A DNA stretch of 64,000 nt from AC-38 sp033856025 (GTDB taxonomy: Bacteria; Actinomycetota; Thermoleophilia; Solirubrobacterales; Solirubrobacteraceae): positions 1 through 64,000 of the forward strand of contig JAWVFQ010000037.1 in NCBI GenBank assembly GCA_033856025.1. The letters are read 5' to 3'. Below the pieces are notes generated by a model. It made no database searches, had not been told where the DNA came from, and saw nothing but the letters and a program-made list of their open reading frames with translations. The position numbers were made by a program, and so were the translations under genes. This document shows, piece after piece, positions 16,432 to 24,093 of this stretch. Positions within the stretch are counted from its first letter, which is position 1. Each line of letters begins with the position of its first letter.

Positions 16432-16459
16432 GAGAACGACAAGCAACCCGGAGGCGACC

Positions 16460-16720
16460 ATGGCCAAGGACCACGGACCCGCGGTGAAGGACGATCGGAC
16501 CTACGAGGCGCTGCGCGACGACGGCGCGAGCAAGGAGAAGGCGGCCCGCATCGCCAACGCGAAGGCGGGCGGCGAGGACGTCAGCCGCAAGGGCGGCCAG
16601 GCGGAGGACTACGAGGACCGCACGAAGGAGGAGCTCGAGGAGCGCGCTCGCGAGCTCGACATCGAGGGCCGCTCGCAGATGAGCAAGGACGAGCTCATCG
16701 ACGCGTTGCGCAACCACTGA
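16460..16720 (+). CDS. Small Rho_N/SAP-like domain protein
   Basis: An 86-residue, highly charged protein. The first half is a Lys/Asp-rich segment (DDGASKEKAARIANAKA) seen in small actinobacterial stress proteins. Residues about 52-84 (RTKEELEERARELDIEGRSQ, then MSKDELIDALR) form a helix-extended-helix typical of the Rho termination factor N-terminal/SAP fold, which contacts nucleic acid. A good ribosome-binding site (CCGGAGG) precedes the ATG. Its precise role is not known. Confidence 0.8.
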   Translation: MAKDHGPAVKDDRTYEALRDDGASKEKAARIANAKAGGEDVSRKGGQAEDYEDRTKEELEERARELDIEGRSQMSKDELIDALRNH

Positions 16721-16749
16721 CGCGGCCACGCCGCGCCGGGCGTTGCGCC

Positions 16750-17562
16750 TCAGTGGCAGGCGGCGTTGCGCGCGGTGGCGCGGGCGCGCATCTGCGCGAG
16801 CTCGAGTGCGGCGCGGGCCGCCCGGACACGGCGGGCCGCGCGGGCGCGGGTGCGGCGGCTGTGTGCGCGCGCGGCGCGGTGGCGCGCCGCGGCGAGGCGC
16901 CGGCGGGCCGCCGCGACCGCGGGGTCGGGCCGGCAGGCCGGGGCGGGGCGGGTGACCGGAGGCGTGGTCGTCGGGGCCCCGCTCGGCGAAGTCGCCGGCG
17001 CGTCGCCGCCCAGGCCCGTCTCGCCGTCGGCCGGGACGGTGGCCAGGCGGCCGAAGTCCTGTACGCCCGTGGCGCCGCGGTTCCCCCAGCGCTCGCCGGC
17101 GGGGTTGCCCAGCGCGAAGCCGGTGCCGACCACGTTGTAGCCCGTGTAGAGCATGTTCTCGTTGTGGCCGGGGCTGGTCCGCCACTGCTCGAACATCGAC
17201 TGGGGCGTCACGTCGGTCGCCCAGGCGATGTTCTCGCCGGCGCCGGTGGGGAAACCCACGGCGCGGGCGCGGTCGCTGGGATCGAGCCCCTCGGGCGTGT
17301 CGTGGGCGAAGTAGTGGCGCGCCACCATGTCCTGCGCGTGGGCCCGGGCCGCCTGGTTCAGGCGCGCGTCGGCCACGAGGGCCGTGCGTCCGTTCGCCAC
17401 GCGGTACTGGTTGACCAGGCAGAGCATGGTGCCCTCGGCGGCCGCGGCGTCGGCCACGGGGACGTCCGCGCCGGCGCACGCGGCGGAGGCGGCGGAGGGC
17501 AGGGCGACGAGGCCGCCGCAGGCGGCGAGGGACAACAGCAGCGCGGTGACGAGACGCCTCAC
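16750..17562 (-). CDS. Secreted CAP/SCP-domain protein
   Basis: A 270-residue exported protein with an N-terminal signal (GTG start, RRLVTALLLSLAACGGLVAL). Residues about 45-170 are a CAP domain: LVNQYRVANGRTALVADARL, then ARAHAQDMVARHYFAHD, ENIAWA and SPGHNENML, the last two being CAP signatures. The tail (about 190-270) is an unusual run of Ala/Arg-rich helix ending in Cys-His, which could bind cell-wall polymers or form a coiled coil. Bacterial CAP proteins are secreted and mostly of unknown role. The GTG at 17562 is the only start that leaves a clean signal peptide. Confidence 0.88.
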   Translation of the reverse strand: MRRLVTALLLSLAACGGLVALPSAASAACAGADVPVADAAAAEGTMLCLVNQYRVANGRTALVADARLNQAARAHAQDMVARHYFAHDTPEGLDPSDRARAVGFPTGAGENIAWATDVTPQSMFEQWRTSPGHNENMLYTGYNVVGTGFALGNPAGERWGNRGATGVQDFGRLATVPADGETGLGGDAPATSPSGAPTTTPPVTRPAPACRPDPAVAAARRRLAAARHRAARAHSRRTRARAARRVRAARAALELAQMRARATARNAACH

Positions 17563-17659
17563 GCCACCCGGATCGGCGCCCGGCGCCGGGTTTTTCAGCC
17601 GGCGGCGCGGGGCATCGGACGTCCGTCCAGGGATGTCCCAGGCCAGGTCCGACCGGCGC

Positions 17660-18307
17660 TCAGGATTCGGGGGTGCCGCGCAGAAGCGCCATGAGCTGGT
17701 CCGCCGCCAGCGAGACGTGGCGACGGCGAACCGCGGGGTCGCGCAGGTCGCGCTCAAGCGCCGCCAGCAGCGTGTTCTCGTGGACCAGCGGCGCGTAGGC
17801 CAGGCTCACGAACAGCAGGACCGCGTCGCGCACGCGGAAGGACGCGAGCCCGCGCCGCCGGGCGACCGCGCGGACCGCCCCGAACGCGCGCTCCAGCGCT
17901 TCGGACTCGCGGTCGACGGCGCGCAGCCGGTGCGCCCCGTCCAGCTCCTCGCGCGCGATGAAGCGCGCGAACGCCGGCCGCCCCAGGACGAACTCCATGT
18001 AGCCGCCGACCGCCCGCGCCAGCGCGGGGCGCAGCTCGGCGGCGGTCGCGTCCGACTCCGCCCACACGTGCAGCGGGGCGACGGCGGCGGCCGTCGCCTC
18101 CTGGCGGTCGGCGAACACGCGCTCCAGAACGGCGCGGTAGAGGTCCTCCTTGGACCCGAAGAAGTAACTGGGGGCTCCGCGCGACAGGCCGGCGCCCGCG
18201 CCGACGTCGCTCAGGCTCGTGCCGTCGAAGCCGCGTCGCGCGAACAGCGTCTCGGCGGCCTCCAGGATGGCGGCGCGGCTGCGTGCCGCGTCGCGCCCGG
18301 CAGTCAC
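17660..18307 (-). CDS. TetR-family regulator
   Basis: A 215-residue TetR protein. The HTH (TSLSDVGAGAGLSRGAPSYFF) spans residues about 31-51 and follows a standard lead helix (AAILEAAETLFARRGFDG). The GTG at 18307 overlaps the TGA of the upstream isomerase-like gene as GTGA, so the two are co-translated. It may bind the inverted repeat over the isomerase start (18871-18890) and so control its own operon; this is inference. Confidence 0.88.
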   Translation of the reverse strand: MTAGRDAARSRAAILEAAETLFARRGFDGTSLSDVGAGAGLSRGAPSYFFGSKEDLYRAVLERVFADRQEATAAAVAPLHVWAESDATAAELRPALARAVGGYMEFVLGRPAFARFIAREELDGAHRLRAVDRESEALERAFGAVRAVARRRGLASFRVRDAVLLFVSLAYAPLVHENTLLAALERDLRDPAVRRRHVSLAADQLMALLRGTPES

Positions 18308-18882
18308 GGCGCGACCAGCCGGGCGGCCGCTTCCAGCCGGTCGTCCCCGTAGAACAGCCGGCGCCCCACCGCCAGGGTGGGCACGCCGCGCACGCCCGCG
18401 TCCCACGCCGCCTCGGTCGCCTGGCGCAGCCGGCGCTTGATCGCGTCGGTTCCGATGGCTTCGCGCATGGCGTCCGCATCCAGCCCGGCGTCCTGCGCGG
18501 CGGCGGCCAGCGTGTCGACGTCGGAGACGTCCTGGCCGCGGACGAACGCGCGGCGGTAGGCGGCGTGGGTGAAGGCGTCCACGGCGCCCCGCTCCTTGGC
18601 CCACGTGGCGGCGCGCATCGCGGGGAGGCCGCCGACCGGCCAGCCGGGCGGCCAGGCCACCGGCGGGAGCCCGTAGGCGCCCGCGCGCCGCTCGATCTCG
18701 GCGACGTGGCGGTCGCGCTCCGGCGTCTGGCTCCACGATCCCGATCCGCGCCGCTGGAAGATCGCGCCGAGCAGCACCGGCTCGAGCTCGGGCGCGACAC
18801 CGAGCACCGCTGCCGCGCGGGTCGTGGCGAGGTAGGCGTACGGAGAGCCCAGGTCGAAGTACAGCCGAGGCTTGCTTGTCAC
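18304..18882 (-). CDS. DsbA-fold 2-hydroxychromene-2-carboxylate isomerase-like protein
   Basis: A 192-residue thioredoxin-fold protein related to kappa-class GSTs. The N-terminal strand and loop read LYFDLGSPYAYLA, where the Ser takes the place of the DsbA cysteine and marks the HCCA isomerase group. The C-terminal GVRGVPTLAVGRRLFYGDDR is the conserved cis-Pro segment and closing strand. Such enzymes use glutathione or another thiol in aromatic or lipid catabolism; the substrate here is unknown. The GTG at 18882 is only a few bases from a TATAAC box, so the transcript may be leaderless. First gene of an operon with a TetR gene. Confidence 0.82.
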   Translation of the reverse strand: MTSKPRLYFDLGSPYAYLATTRAAAVLGVAPELEPVLLGAIFQRRGSGSWSQTPERDRHVAEIERRAGAYGLPPVAWPPGWPVGGLPAMRAATWAKERGAVDAFTHAAYRRAFVRGQDVSDVDTLAAAAQDAGLDADAMREAIGTDAIKRRLRQATEAAWDAGVRGVPTLAVGRRLFYGDDRLEAAARLVAP

Positions 18883-18895
18883 TCAGCAAGTTATA
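18871..18895 (-). promoter_or_regulatory. Inverted repeat and -10 box over the isomerase start
   Basis: CTTGCT (18871-18876) and AGCAAG (18885-18890) form 6-bp arms around 8 bases, spanning the GTG start. On the minus strand TATAAC (18895-18890) is a fair -10, placing transcription at about the start codon. The likely binder is the TetR protein encoded downstream. No good -35 was found. Confidence 0.45.
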
Positions 18896-18943
18896 CAGGC
18901 CGGCGCCAAGGCCGCCCCGCGGTGGGGGCGGCCTGGCCGGCGG

Positions 18944-19723
18944 TCAGCGGCGGAACTTCGTGCAGTCGCCGCCCTGGCCCGAGCCGAAGCCGGTGTCGAA
19001 CGCCTGGGCCATGGCCTTGGCCGCCTGAGGGCTGCCGGCCGTGGTGGCCACCAGCTTCGCGGCCTCGGCGATGTCGCCGGGCTGGAGCAGCTTGCGCTGG
19101 TAGACCGAGGCGGACCAGATGCCGGCCAGGCAGCTGGCCGTGAGGGTGTCGGCGGCGGTCGGCTTCGCCCCGCTCTGGCCGATCTGGCGCAGGATGTCCT
19201 GGCCCCACAGGTAGGCGATCGGGAAGGCGACGGCGAAGTCGCCGATCGGCTCGGCGTTCTCGGCGAACCACGCGGTTGGCAGGACCATCGCGTCCCCGCA
19301 CAGATAGGGATGCGTGACGTCGGTGCACTGGCCCGGGCCGGCACCGCCCGGCTCGACGACGGCGATCGTCAGGGGGCGGAACCGCACCTGCTTGCGGTTG
19401 AACGCCTCCTGCCAGAACGCGCCGACGTCGCTGGCCAGGAGCTGGACCTGCTGCGGGAGCGGCTTGTCGGCGACCCCGGCGATGTTCGGCCGGCGCAGGG
19501 CGTTGGCGCGCCGGGCCGACAGCGCGCGCAGCGCGAGTCCCGTCGCCGGCTTGGTCGCGCCGGCGGCGCCGGACGACGCCGGGGCCCGGGTGGTGATGCC
19601 CTGGGCCGCGGGCTTCGGCGTCGAGGTGGAGGCGGACTTGTCCGACTTGCTGTCGCTGCCGCATCCGGCCATGAGGGCCAGGACCGCGGGAACGGCGAGG
19701 AGCGCTGTGCGAGAGGTGTACAT
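18944..19723 (-). CDS. Lipoprotein: YpfJ-type zinc metallopeptidase homologue without active site
   Basis: A 259-residue lipoprotein (MYTSRTALLAVPAVLALMAG followed by Cys 21). After a Ser/Thr/Pro/Ala linker the sequence follows the neutral zinc metallopeptidase (YpfJ) family: a Cys-containing segment, GDFAVAFPIAY and then SCLAGIWSASVYQRKLLQPG, close to the family motif (AD)CxAGVWA....R.LLEPGD. The HExGHH zinc site that should follow the first motif reads YLWGQD (residues 171-176), and the third ligand region is also changed. This looks like a non-catalytic homologue, possibly a binding or scaffold protein. Family comparison is from memory. Confidence 0.7.
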   Translation of the reverse strand: MYTSRTALLAVPAVLALMAGCGSDSKSDKSASTSTPKPAAQGITTRAPASSGAAGATKPATGLALRALSARRANALRRPNIAGVADKPLPQQVQLLASDVGAFWQEAFNRKQVRFRPLTIAVVEPGGAGPGQCTDVTHPYLCGDAMVLPTAWFAENAEPIGDFAVAFPIAYLWGQDILRQIGQSGAKPTAADTLTASCLAGIWSASVYQRKLLQPGDIAEAAKLVATTAGSPQAAKAMAQAFDTGFGSGQGGDCTKFRR

Positions 19724-19796
19724 GCGTCCCACACTACGCCACGCCCGCATCGGGCCCGGGGCGGGAGACCGGATGCTGGAGAATCGCGGGGTGAGC

Positions 19797-21134
19797 ATGA
19801 CCCGGCCCGAGACCCGCTACGCCCGCAGCGGGGACGTGCACGTCGCCTACCAGGTGTTCGGCGAGGGCGACGTGGACCTGGTGGTGGTCAACGGCTACCT
19901 CGCGCACCTCGACCTGGCGTGGGAGCACCCGCCCGCGGCGCGGTTCCTGGAGGGCCTGGCCTCGTTCGCCCGGGTGATCAACTTCGACCGCCGCGGCTCC
20001 GGCCTCTCGGACCCGGTCGCCGAGCCCCCCACGCTGGAGGAGCGCATGGACGACGTGCGCGCCGTGATGGACGCCGCGGGCTCCGAGCGGGCGGCGCTCA
20101 TGGGGATCTCGGAGGGCGTGAGCATGTGCATCCTGTTCGCGGCCACGTACCCCGAGCGCACCCAGGCGCTGGTCGCGTGTGGCGGGATGGCCCGCTCCAC
20201 CGAGGCGCCGGACTACCCCTGGGCTTCCCCCGCCGCCGCCCTCGCGGAGGCCAGCCAGGAGCTGGTCGCCCCGCACTGGGGCGAGGGCGCCTCGATCGAA
20301 TTCGCCGCCCCCAGCCAGGCCGGCGACCCCGAGGCGCGCGCGCACTACGCGCGGCTGGAGCGCGGCACCGCCAGCCCGGGGATGCTCACCGGGCTCGTCC
20401 GCATGTTCCTCGACCTCGACGTGCGCGATGTGGTTCCTCAGGTCCACGTCCCCGCGCTGGTCCTGCACCGCCGCCACGACGCGCTGGTCAACATCGGCAA
20501 CGGGCGCTGGCTGGCCGAGCATCTCCCGGACGCGCGGCTCGTCGAGCTCGAGGGCTCCGATCACAACCTCTGGTACGGCGACGTCGAGGCGACGCTGGGC
20601 GAGATCCAGGAGTTCCTGACCGGCGCCCGCGACGCTCCGGAGCCGCAGCGCACGCTAGCCACCGTGCTGTTCACCGACATCGTCGACTCCACGCGCACCG
20701 CCACCGAGCTGGGCGACGCGCGCTGGCGCGAGCTGCTGGAGCGCCACCAGGCCACGGTGCGCGCCGCGCTGAGTCGCTTCGGAGGCCGCGAGGTGAAGTC
20801 GACCGGCGACGGGTTCCTGGCCGTGTTCGACGGACCGGCACGGGCGATCCGCTGCGCCGAGGCGATCGTGGCCGCCCCGGGCGACGACGCGCTGCGCGTG
20901 CGGGCCGGCGTGCACACGGGGGAATGCGAGGTCATGGGCGAGGACATCGGCGGGATCGCCGTGCACATCGCGGCGCGCGTCAGCGCGCTGGCGGGCGCCT
21001 CCGAGGTGCTGGTGTCCCGGACCGTGAAGGACCTCGTGGCCGGCTCCGGGATCGCGTTCGAGGACCGCGGCGAGCACACGCTCAAGGGGATCCCGGACGA
21101 GTGGCGGCTCTACGCCGCGGCCGCGTCTACGTGA
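19797..21134 (+). CDS. Alpha/beta hydrolase-class III adenylate cyclase fusion
   Basis: A roughly 445-residue two-domain protein. Residues 1-280 form an alpha/beta hydrolase with GISEGVSM at the nucleophile elbow (Ser in G-x-S-x-G) and GSDHNLW holding the His. Residues about 285-440 are a class III cyclase catalytic domain: LFTDIVDST (metal Asp), GREVKSTGDGFLAVF and GIAVHIAARVSAL. This fusion occurs widely in actinobacteria. A bound hydrophobic ligand may regulate cAMP production, but that is unproven. The ATG at 19797 fits the family's N-terminus (TRPETRYARSGDVHVAY); GTG 19791 or ATG 19773 are possible. Divergent from the YpfJ-like gene. Confidence 0.9.
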   Translation: MTRPETRYARSGDVHVAYQVFGEGDVDLVVVNGYLAHLDLAWEHPPAARFLEGLASFARVINFDRRGSGLSDPVAEPPTLEERMDDVRAVMDAAGSERAALMGISEGVSMCILFAATYPERTQALVACGGMARSTEAPDYPWASPAAALAEASQELVAPHWGEGASIEFAAPSQAGDPEARAHYARLERGTASPGMLTGLVRMFLDLDVRDVVPQVHVPALVLHRRHDALVNIGNGRWLAEHLPDARLVELEGSDHNLWYGDVEATLGEIQEFLTGARDAPEPQRTLATVLFTDIVDSTRTATELGDARWRELLERHQATVRAALSRFGGREVKSTGDGFLAVFDGPARAIRCAEAIVAAPGDDALRVRAGVHTGECEVMGEDIGGIAVHIAARVSALAGASEVLVSRTVKDLVAGSGIAFEDRGEHTLKGIPDEWRLYAAAAST

Positions 21135-21157
21135 CGGTCCAGTGCGTGCGGACGTAG

Positions 21158-21483
21158 GGCCGGCGGAAGCCCAGCGCCGCCTCGCGGATCGACCTGGTCG
21201 ACGCGATCTGCGACACGTTCGCGGTCAATCCGGACGTGCTCGCCCTGGGAGCCTGCAAGCGCCGTCCGACGCGGGCCTGCTGCGCTTACTTCCTCGCCCG
21301 CTACATCGCGATCCCCGCCTGCCGCAAGTTCTTCCGCGGGCTCTCGGGGCGCGCGGAGGCCAAGTATCAGGTGCCGAGGTGGACGCCCTGATCCACGTGC
21401 TGGAGCGCGACCTGGGCGAGGCTCCCGCCGCGGCCCCGGAACCGTCACGGCCGGTTGTGGGCACCCCGGCCAGGGGCGGGTGA
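21158..21483 (+). pseudogene. Possible frameshifted gene remnant
   Basis: Frame 21158-21391 reads like protein (SRIDLVDAICDTFAVNPDVL, then YFLARYIAIPACRKFF) but has no start codon after the TAG at 21155 and ends early. A second frame, shifted by one base, continues protein-like from about 21370 (AEVDALIHVLERDLGEA) to the stop at 21483. A one-base indel near 21363-21385 would join them. This suggests a decayed small gene, truncated at its 5' end and frameshifted. The family is unrecognised. It overlaps the 3' end of the opposite DUF2867-like gene by 39 bases. Confidence 0.35.
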
Positions 21484-22017
21484 AGCAGAAACCGCTTGTA
21501 GGCCCTCACTCCTTCTCGCGGATCTCAGCGACGTCGCTCGCCCGAGGAGGTGCGCCACCACCCTCCGGTGATGCGGGGCGATGGCCGCGCACAGAAGCCG
21601 GCCCAGGGGGTGATGCCACCGGACGAAGCTGGCGACGAGCACCTCGCCCTCGTCGCGCTTGGCCAGCACCTCGGCCGACACCCCCAACCACGAGCGCGCG
21701 GCGAGCAGCGCATGGTCCGGGCCCCGGCGTCGTATCTCCCAGCCGAGGACGCGGTCGGGGTCGCCGGTCGAGCCGAGTCGAAGCCCGATCGCACGCCATC
21801 CCCAGACCAGGTCGCGGCGCAGGCGGGCGGGCGCGCCCTCCAGGAAGGCTCGCGCCCACTCCTCGCCGGTCAGCGCGTCGGCATGCGCGCTCTCGGCGCG
21901 AAAGGCGTCCGTGTAGTCGATCCGGTCCAGGGTGGCGAGCGCGCGGGCCTCCGGCGGCATCGGAACCTGCTCCACCCTGCCGCCGGTGGCCGGCGCGACG
22001 GCGACGTCCGGCCTCAT
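21445..22017 (-). CDS. DUF2867-family protein
   Basis: A 190-residue protein of the DUF2867 type, a START/polyketide-cyclase-like small domain of unknown role. Visible features are RIDYTDAFRAE at the start, LGWEIRRRGPDHALLAARSW in the middle and SFVRWHHPLGRLLCAAIAP, then HRRVVAHLLGRA near the end, the usual family order. The last about 25 residues are low-complexity read-through beyond the domain. The ATG at 22017 overlaps the stop of the GST-like gene as ATGA, so the two are an operon under the divergent TetR. Confidence 0.72.
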   Translation of the reverse strand: MRPDVAVAPATGGRVEQVPMPPEARALATLDRIDYTDAFRAESAHADALTGEEWARAFLEGAPARLRRDLVWGWRAIGLRLGSTGDPDRVLGWEIRRRGPDHALLAARSWLGVSAEVLAKRDEGEVLVASFVRWHHPLGRLLCAAIAPHHRRVVAHLLGRATSLRSARRSEGLQAVSASPAPGRGAHNRP

Positions 22018-22802
22018 GTCGCCGCGACCCTCGACGGCGCGACCGCCGCGTGCCCAGGCTCGGGCAGCAACCGGTCGACGAGCTCCAGCGCCGGGCGGCC
22101 CTCGAACATCGGCCGGACGTCGGGGCGGTAGAGGATCAGCGCCAGGCTCGGCGCGACCATGAAGTCGGCGACGTTGAGCTCCGGGCCGTTGAGGACGCCG
22201 TCGGTGATCCAGCCGTCGATCTGGTCGAGTATCCCGGCGAGGTCGTCCAGCAGCGCACGATCGGCGGCCGGTGACGCGGCGAAGACCCTCGCGAGGATCC
22301 AGGGCACGATCAGGCGGCGCGTGAGCTCGCGCTTGTAGAGGAGGTAGCCCATCCGGCCGTCCGCTGCCGAACGACTGGCTGCCGCCGGCTCGCGGACGAA
22401 CCATGCCCCGGGAATGCGGCGAGCCGCCATCTGCAGCGTCTCGTTCGCCCATCGCTCGACCTCCTCCACGACGGCCCGACGCTCGGGGTCGGACGGGAGC
22501 AACGGCGGATCGGGGTGACGCTCGTCGAGGAAGCGCCCGATGTCGTGGTTCGTCGAGATCCGTTCCCCGTCCGCCGCCAGGGCGGGCACCGTGCCGAGCC
22601 GGTCACCGAAGCGCAACCCAAGGGTGCGTCGACCGCCGGCGTTGCGCGTCTGGCCTCCGGCGTCGAAGCCGTGCAGGCGGACCCTCGCCGGGTGCGTCAG
22701 CGTCAGTAAGTCGATGCGCCGGTAGGGCACGCCCTTGTGCTGGAGCATCAACATCGCCGACCGGCAGGCGTGGGATCCGGGGATTACGTAGAGCTTGTAC
22801 AT
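22014..22802 (-). CDS. Glutathione S-transferase-like protein
   Basis: A 262-residue GST-fold protein. The N-terminal thioredoxin-like domain opens MYKLYVIPGSHACRSAMLML, with VPALAADGERISTNHDIGRF holding the cis-Pro and the Ser that bind the thiol. An all-helical C-terminal domain follows. Actinobacteria generally lack glutathione, so mycothiol or a non-thiol role is possible. The ATG lies directly against a palindromic operator (22803-22816) and a -10 shared with the divergent TetR gene, so it is very probably TetR-repressed together with the downstream DUF2867 gene. Confidence 0.82.
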   Translation of the reverse strand: MYKLYVIPGSHACRSAMLMLQHKGVPYRRIDLLTLTHPARVRLHGFDAGGQTRNAGGRRTLGLRFGDRLGTVPALAADGERISTNHDIGRFLDERHPDPPLLPSDPERRAVVEEVERWANETLQMAARRIPGAWFVREPAAASRSAADGRMGYLLYKRELTRRLIVPWILARVFAASPAADRALLDDLAGILDQIDGWITDGVLNGPELNVADFMVAPSLALILYRPDVRPMFEGRPALELVDRLLPEPGHAAVAPSRVAAT

Positions 22803-22825
22803 ACCGACTGGTCGGTCAGTATACT
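22795..22825 (+). promoter_or_regulatory. Divergent promoter with TetR operator (GST / TetR)
   Basis: ACCGAC (22803-22808) and GTCGGT (22811-22816) form a palindrome around TG, the classic TetR-type operator. TTGTAC (22795-22800) and TATACT (22820-22825) are a plausible -35/-10 pair for the TetR gene with the operator between them. The -10 is part of AGTATACT (22818-22825), itself a palindrome, so it can serve the GST gene on the other strand too. For the TetR gene the -10 ends seven bases before the ATG, implying a leaderless message. Confidence 0.7.
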
Positions 22826-22832
22826 AAATGCC

Positions 22833-23501
22833 ATGCCCCGTACGCAACCCCGACCCGCTCGCCGCGACCAGCGCACGCGCGCCGCCCGCGCGGATGGCCG
22901 CCGGGCGCGCGACGAGCTGCTGAACGCCGCGCTCAGGGTGTTCGCCCGGCGCGGCTATCGCGACGCCGGCGTCGACGAGATCGCCGCGGAGGCCGGATAC
23001 TCCAAGGGAGCGCTGTACTGGCACTTCTCGGGCAAGGAGGAGCTCCTCGGCGCGCTGCTGGAGGAGCGCATCGACGCCCCCATGCGCGACCGGGTCGCGC
23101 TGCTCGCGTCGGCGCCGCCCGAGCGCGACATGTCGCTCGAGGCCACGCGCGAGTTCGCCCGCCAAGTCGAGGAGCAGCGCGAGGCCATGCAGCTCGAGCG
23201 CGAGTACTGGGCGCTGGCGATCCGCGATCCCGACCTCCGCGCCCGCTACGCCGCGCGCCAGGCGGAGCTGCGTGACGCCCTCGCCACTGGGATGGAGGCC
23301 CGGGCCCGGCACCTCGGAACCCCCGACCTCGGGACCCCCGCGCCGGACGTCGCCCGCATCGTGATGGCCATCATCGGCGGCCTCGCGATCGACGAGCTCG
23401 TCGAGCCCGGCTCTGTCCGCCCGGACCTCCTCGGCGAGGCCCTGGCCATCGTCTACGCCGGACTGGTGGCCCGGGCCGAGGCGCGCGGCGGCGAGTCATG
23501 A
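22833..23501 (+). CDS. TetR-family regulator of the GST operon
   Basis: A 222-residue TetR protein. An Arg-rich N-terminus leads into LLNAALRVFARRGYRDAGVD and the HTH EIAAEAGYSKGALYWHFSGK (about residues 50-69). The C-terminal domain ends in a helix pair typical of dimerising TetR proteins. The ATG at 22833 gives the natural length. It faces the GST gene across 30 bases containing a palindromic operator and likely represses both directions. A strong hairpin follows its stop. Confidence 0.9.
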   Translation: MPRTQPRPARRDQRTRAARADGRRARDELLNAALRVFARRGYRDAGVDEIAAEAGYSKGALYWHFSGKEELLGALLEERIDAPMRDRVALLASAPPERDMSLEATREFARQVEEQREAMQLEREYWALAIRDPDLRARYAARQAELRDALATGMEARARHLGTPDLGTPAPDVARIVMAIIGGLAIDELVEPGSVRPDLLGEALAIVYAGLVARAEARGGES

Positions 23502-23515
23502 GCGTCACCGAAACG

Positions 23516-23546
23516 ACGAAGGGCCCGCGGGATGCGGGCCCTTCGT
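23516..23546. terminator. Hairpin between TetR gene and tRNA-fMet
   Basis: ACGAAGGGCCCGC (23516-23528) and its exact complement (23534-23546) form a 13-bp perfect stem with a 5-base loop. It lies between the convergent TetR gene and the minus-strand tRNA, so it can end transcription from both sides. There is no U-tract, as is common in GC-rich genomes. Confidence 0.75.
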
Positions 23547-23549
23547 CCA

Positions 23550-23623
<74 letters not shown>

Positions 23624-23658
23624 GCGTGCGGCCATTCTAGCGCCGCTCGGCGCGGGGC

Positions 23659-24084
23659 TCAACCGGTCGGGACGTGGGTGGGGCCGCGGTCGATTCGCGT
23701 GCGGCCCTCGACCTCCGCCACCCAGGGCTGGGCGGAGCTGCCCCAGATCTCGACCTGCGGCTGCAGCCAGCTGGTGTCGTCGAGCGTTCCGGACTTGATG
23801 AGCGCCAGGCCGGGGGCGGCCGGCGAGAGGGAGTAGATCGGCGATCCGCAGCCGGGGCAGAAGAACCGCTGGACGGCCTCCCCGTGGTCGTCGCCCACCG
23901 TCGTGTGGGAGGCCAGCTCGCCCTCGGTGCGAAACGAGCCGGCGGGGACGCCGACGACGACGGAGAACGCGGTCCCGTGCTGGCGCTGGCAGTCTCGGCA
24001 GTGGCACATGCCGGTGAACATCGGCTCGGCCTCTGAGGAGTACGTAACCGCGCCGCAGAGGCATCGTCCGTCGAGCTTGCCCAT
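23659..24084 (-). CDS. GFA-family (CENP-V/GFA) zinc protein
   Basis: A 141-residue protein with the GFA fold (glutathione-dependent formaldehyde-activating enzyme-like). Zinc-binding Cys groups are CLCGAV (near residue 8), CHCRDC (near 27) and FCPGCG (near 75), the complete set for two zinc sites. Most members have no proven formaldehyde activity. The ATG at 24084 is eight residues before the first Cys pair. Ten bases separate it from the stop of the upstream esterase, so they may be co-transcribed. Confidence 0.88.
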   Translation of the reverse strand: MGKLDGRCLCGAVTYSSEAEPMFTGMCHCRDCQRQHGTAFSVVVGVPAGSFRTEGELASHTTVGDDHGEAVQRFFCPGCGSPIYSLSPAAPGLALIKSGTLDDTSWLQPQVEIWGSSAQPWVAEVEGRTRIDRGPTHVPTG

Positions 24085-24093
24085 GGCTTGAGC

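Noticed and set aside
17579..17595. Palindrome CCCGGCGCCGGG followed by TTTTT, terminator-like on the plus strand
   Set aside because: No loop and no plus-strand gene ends there; both neighbours are minus-strand genes. Probably chance in GC-rich DNA.
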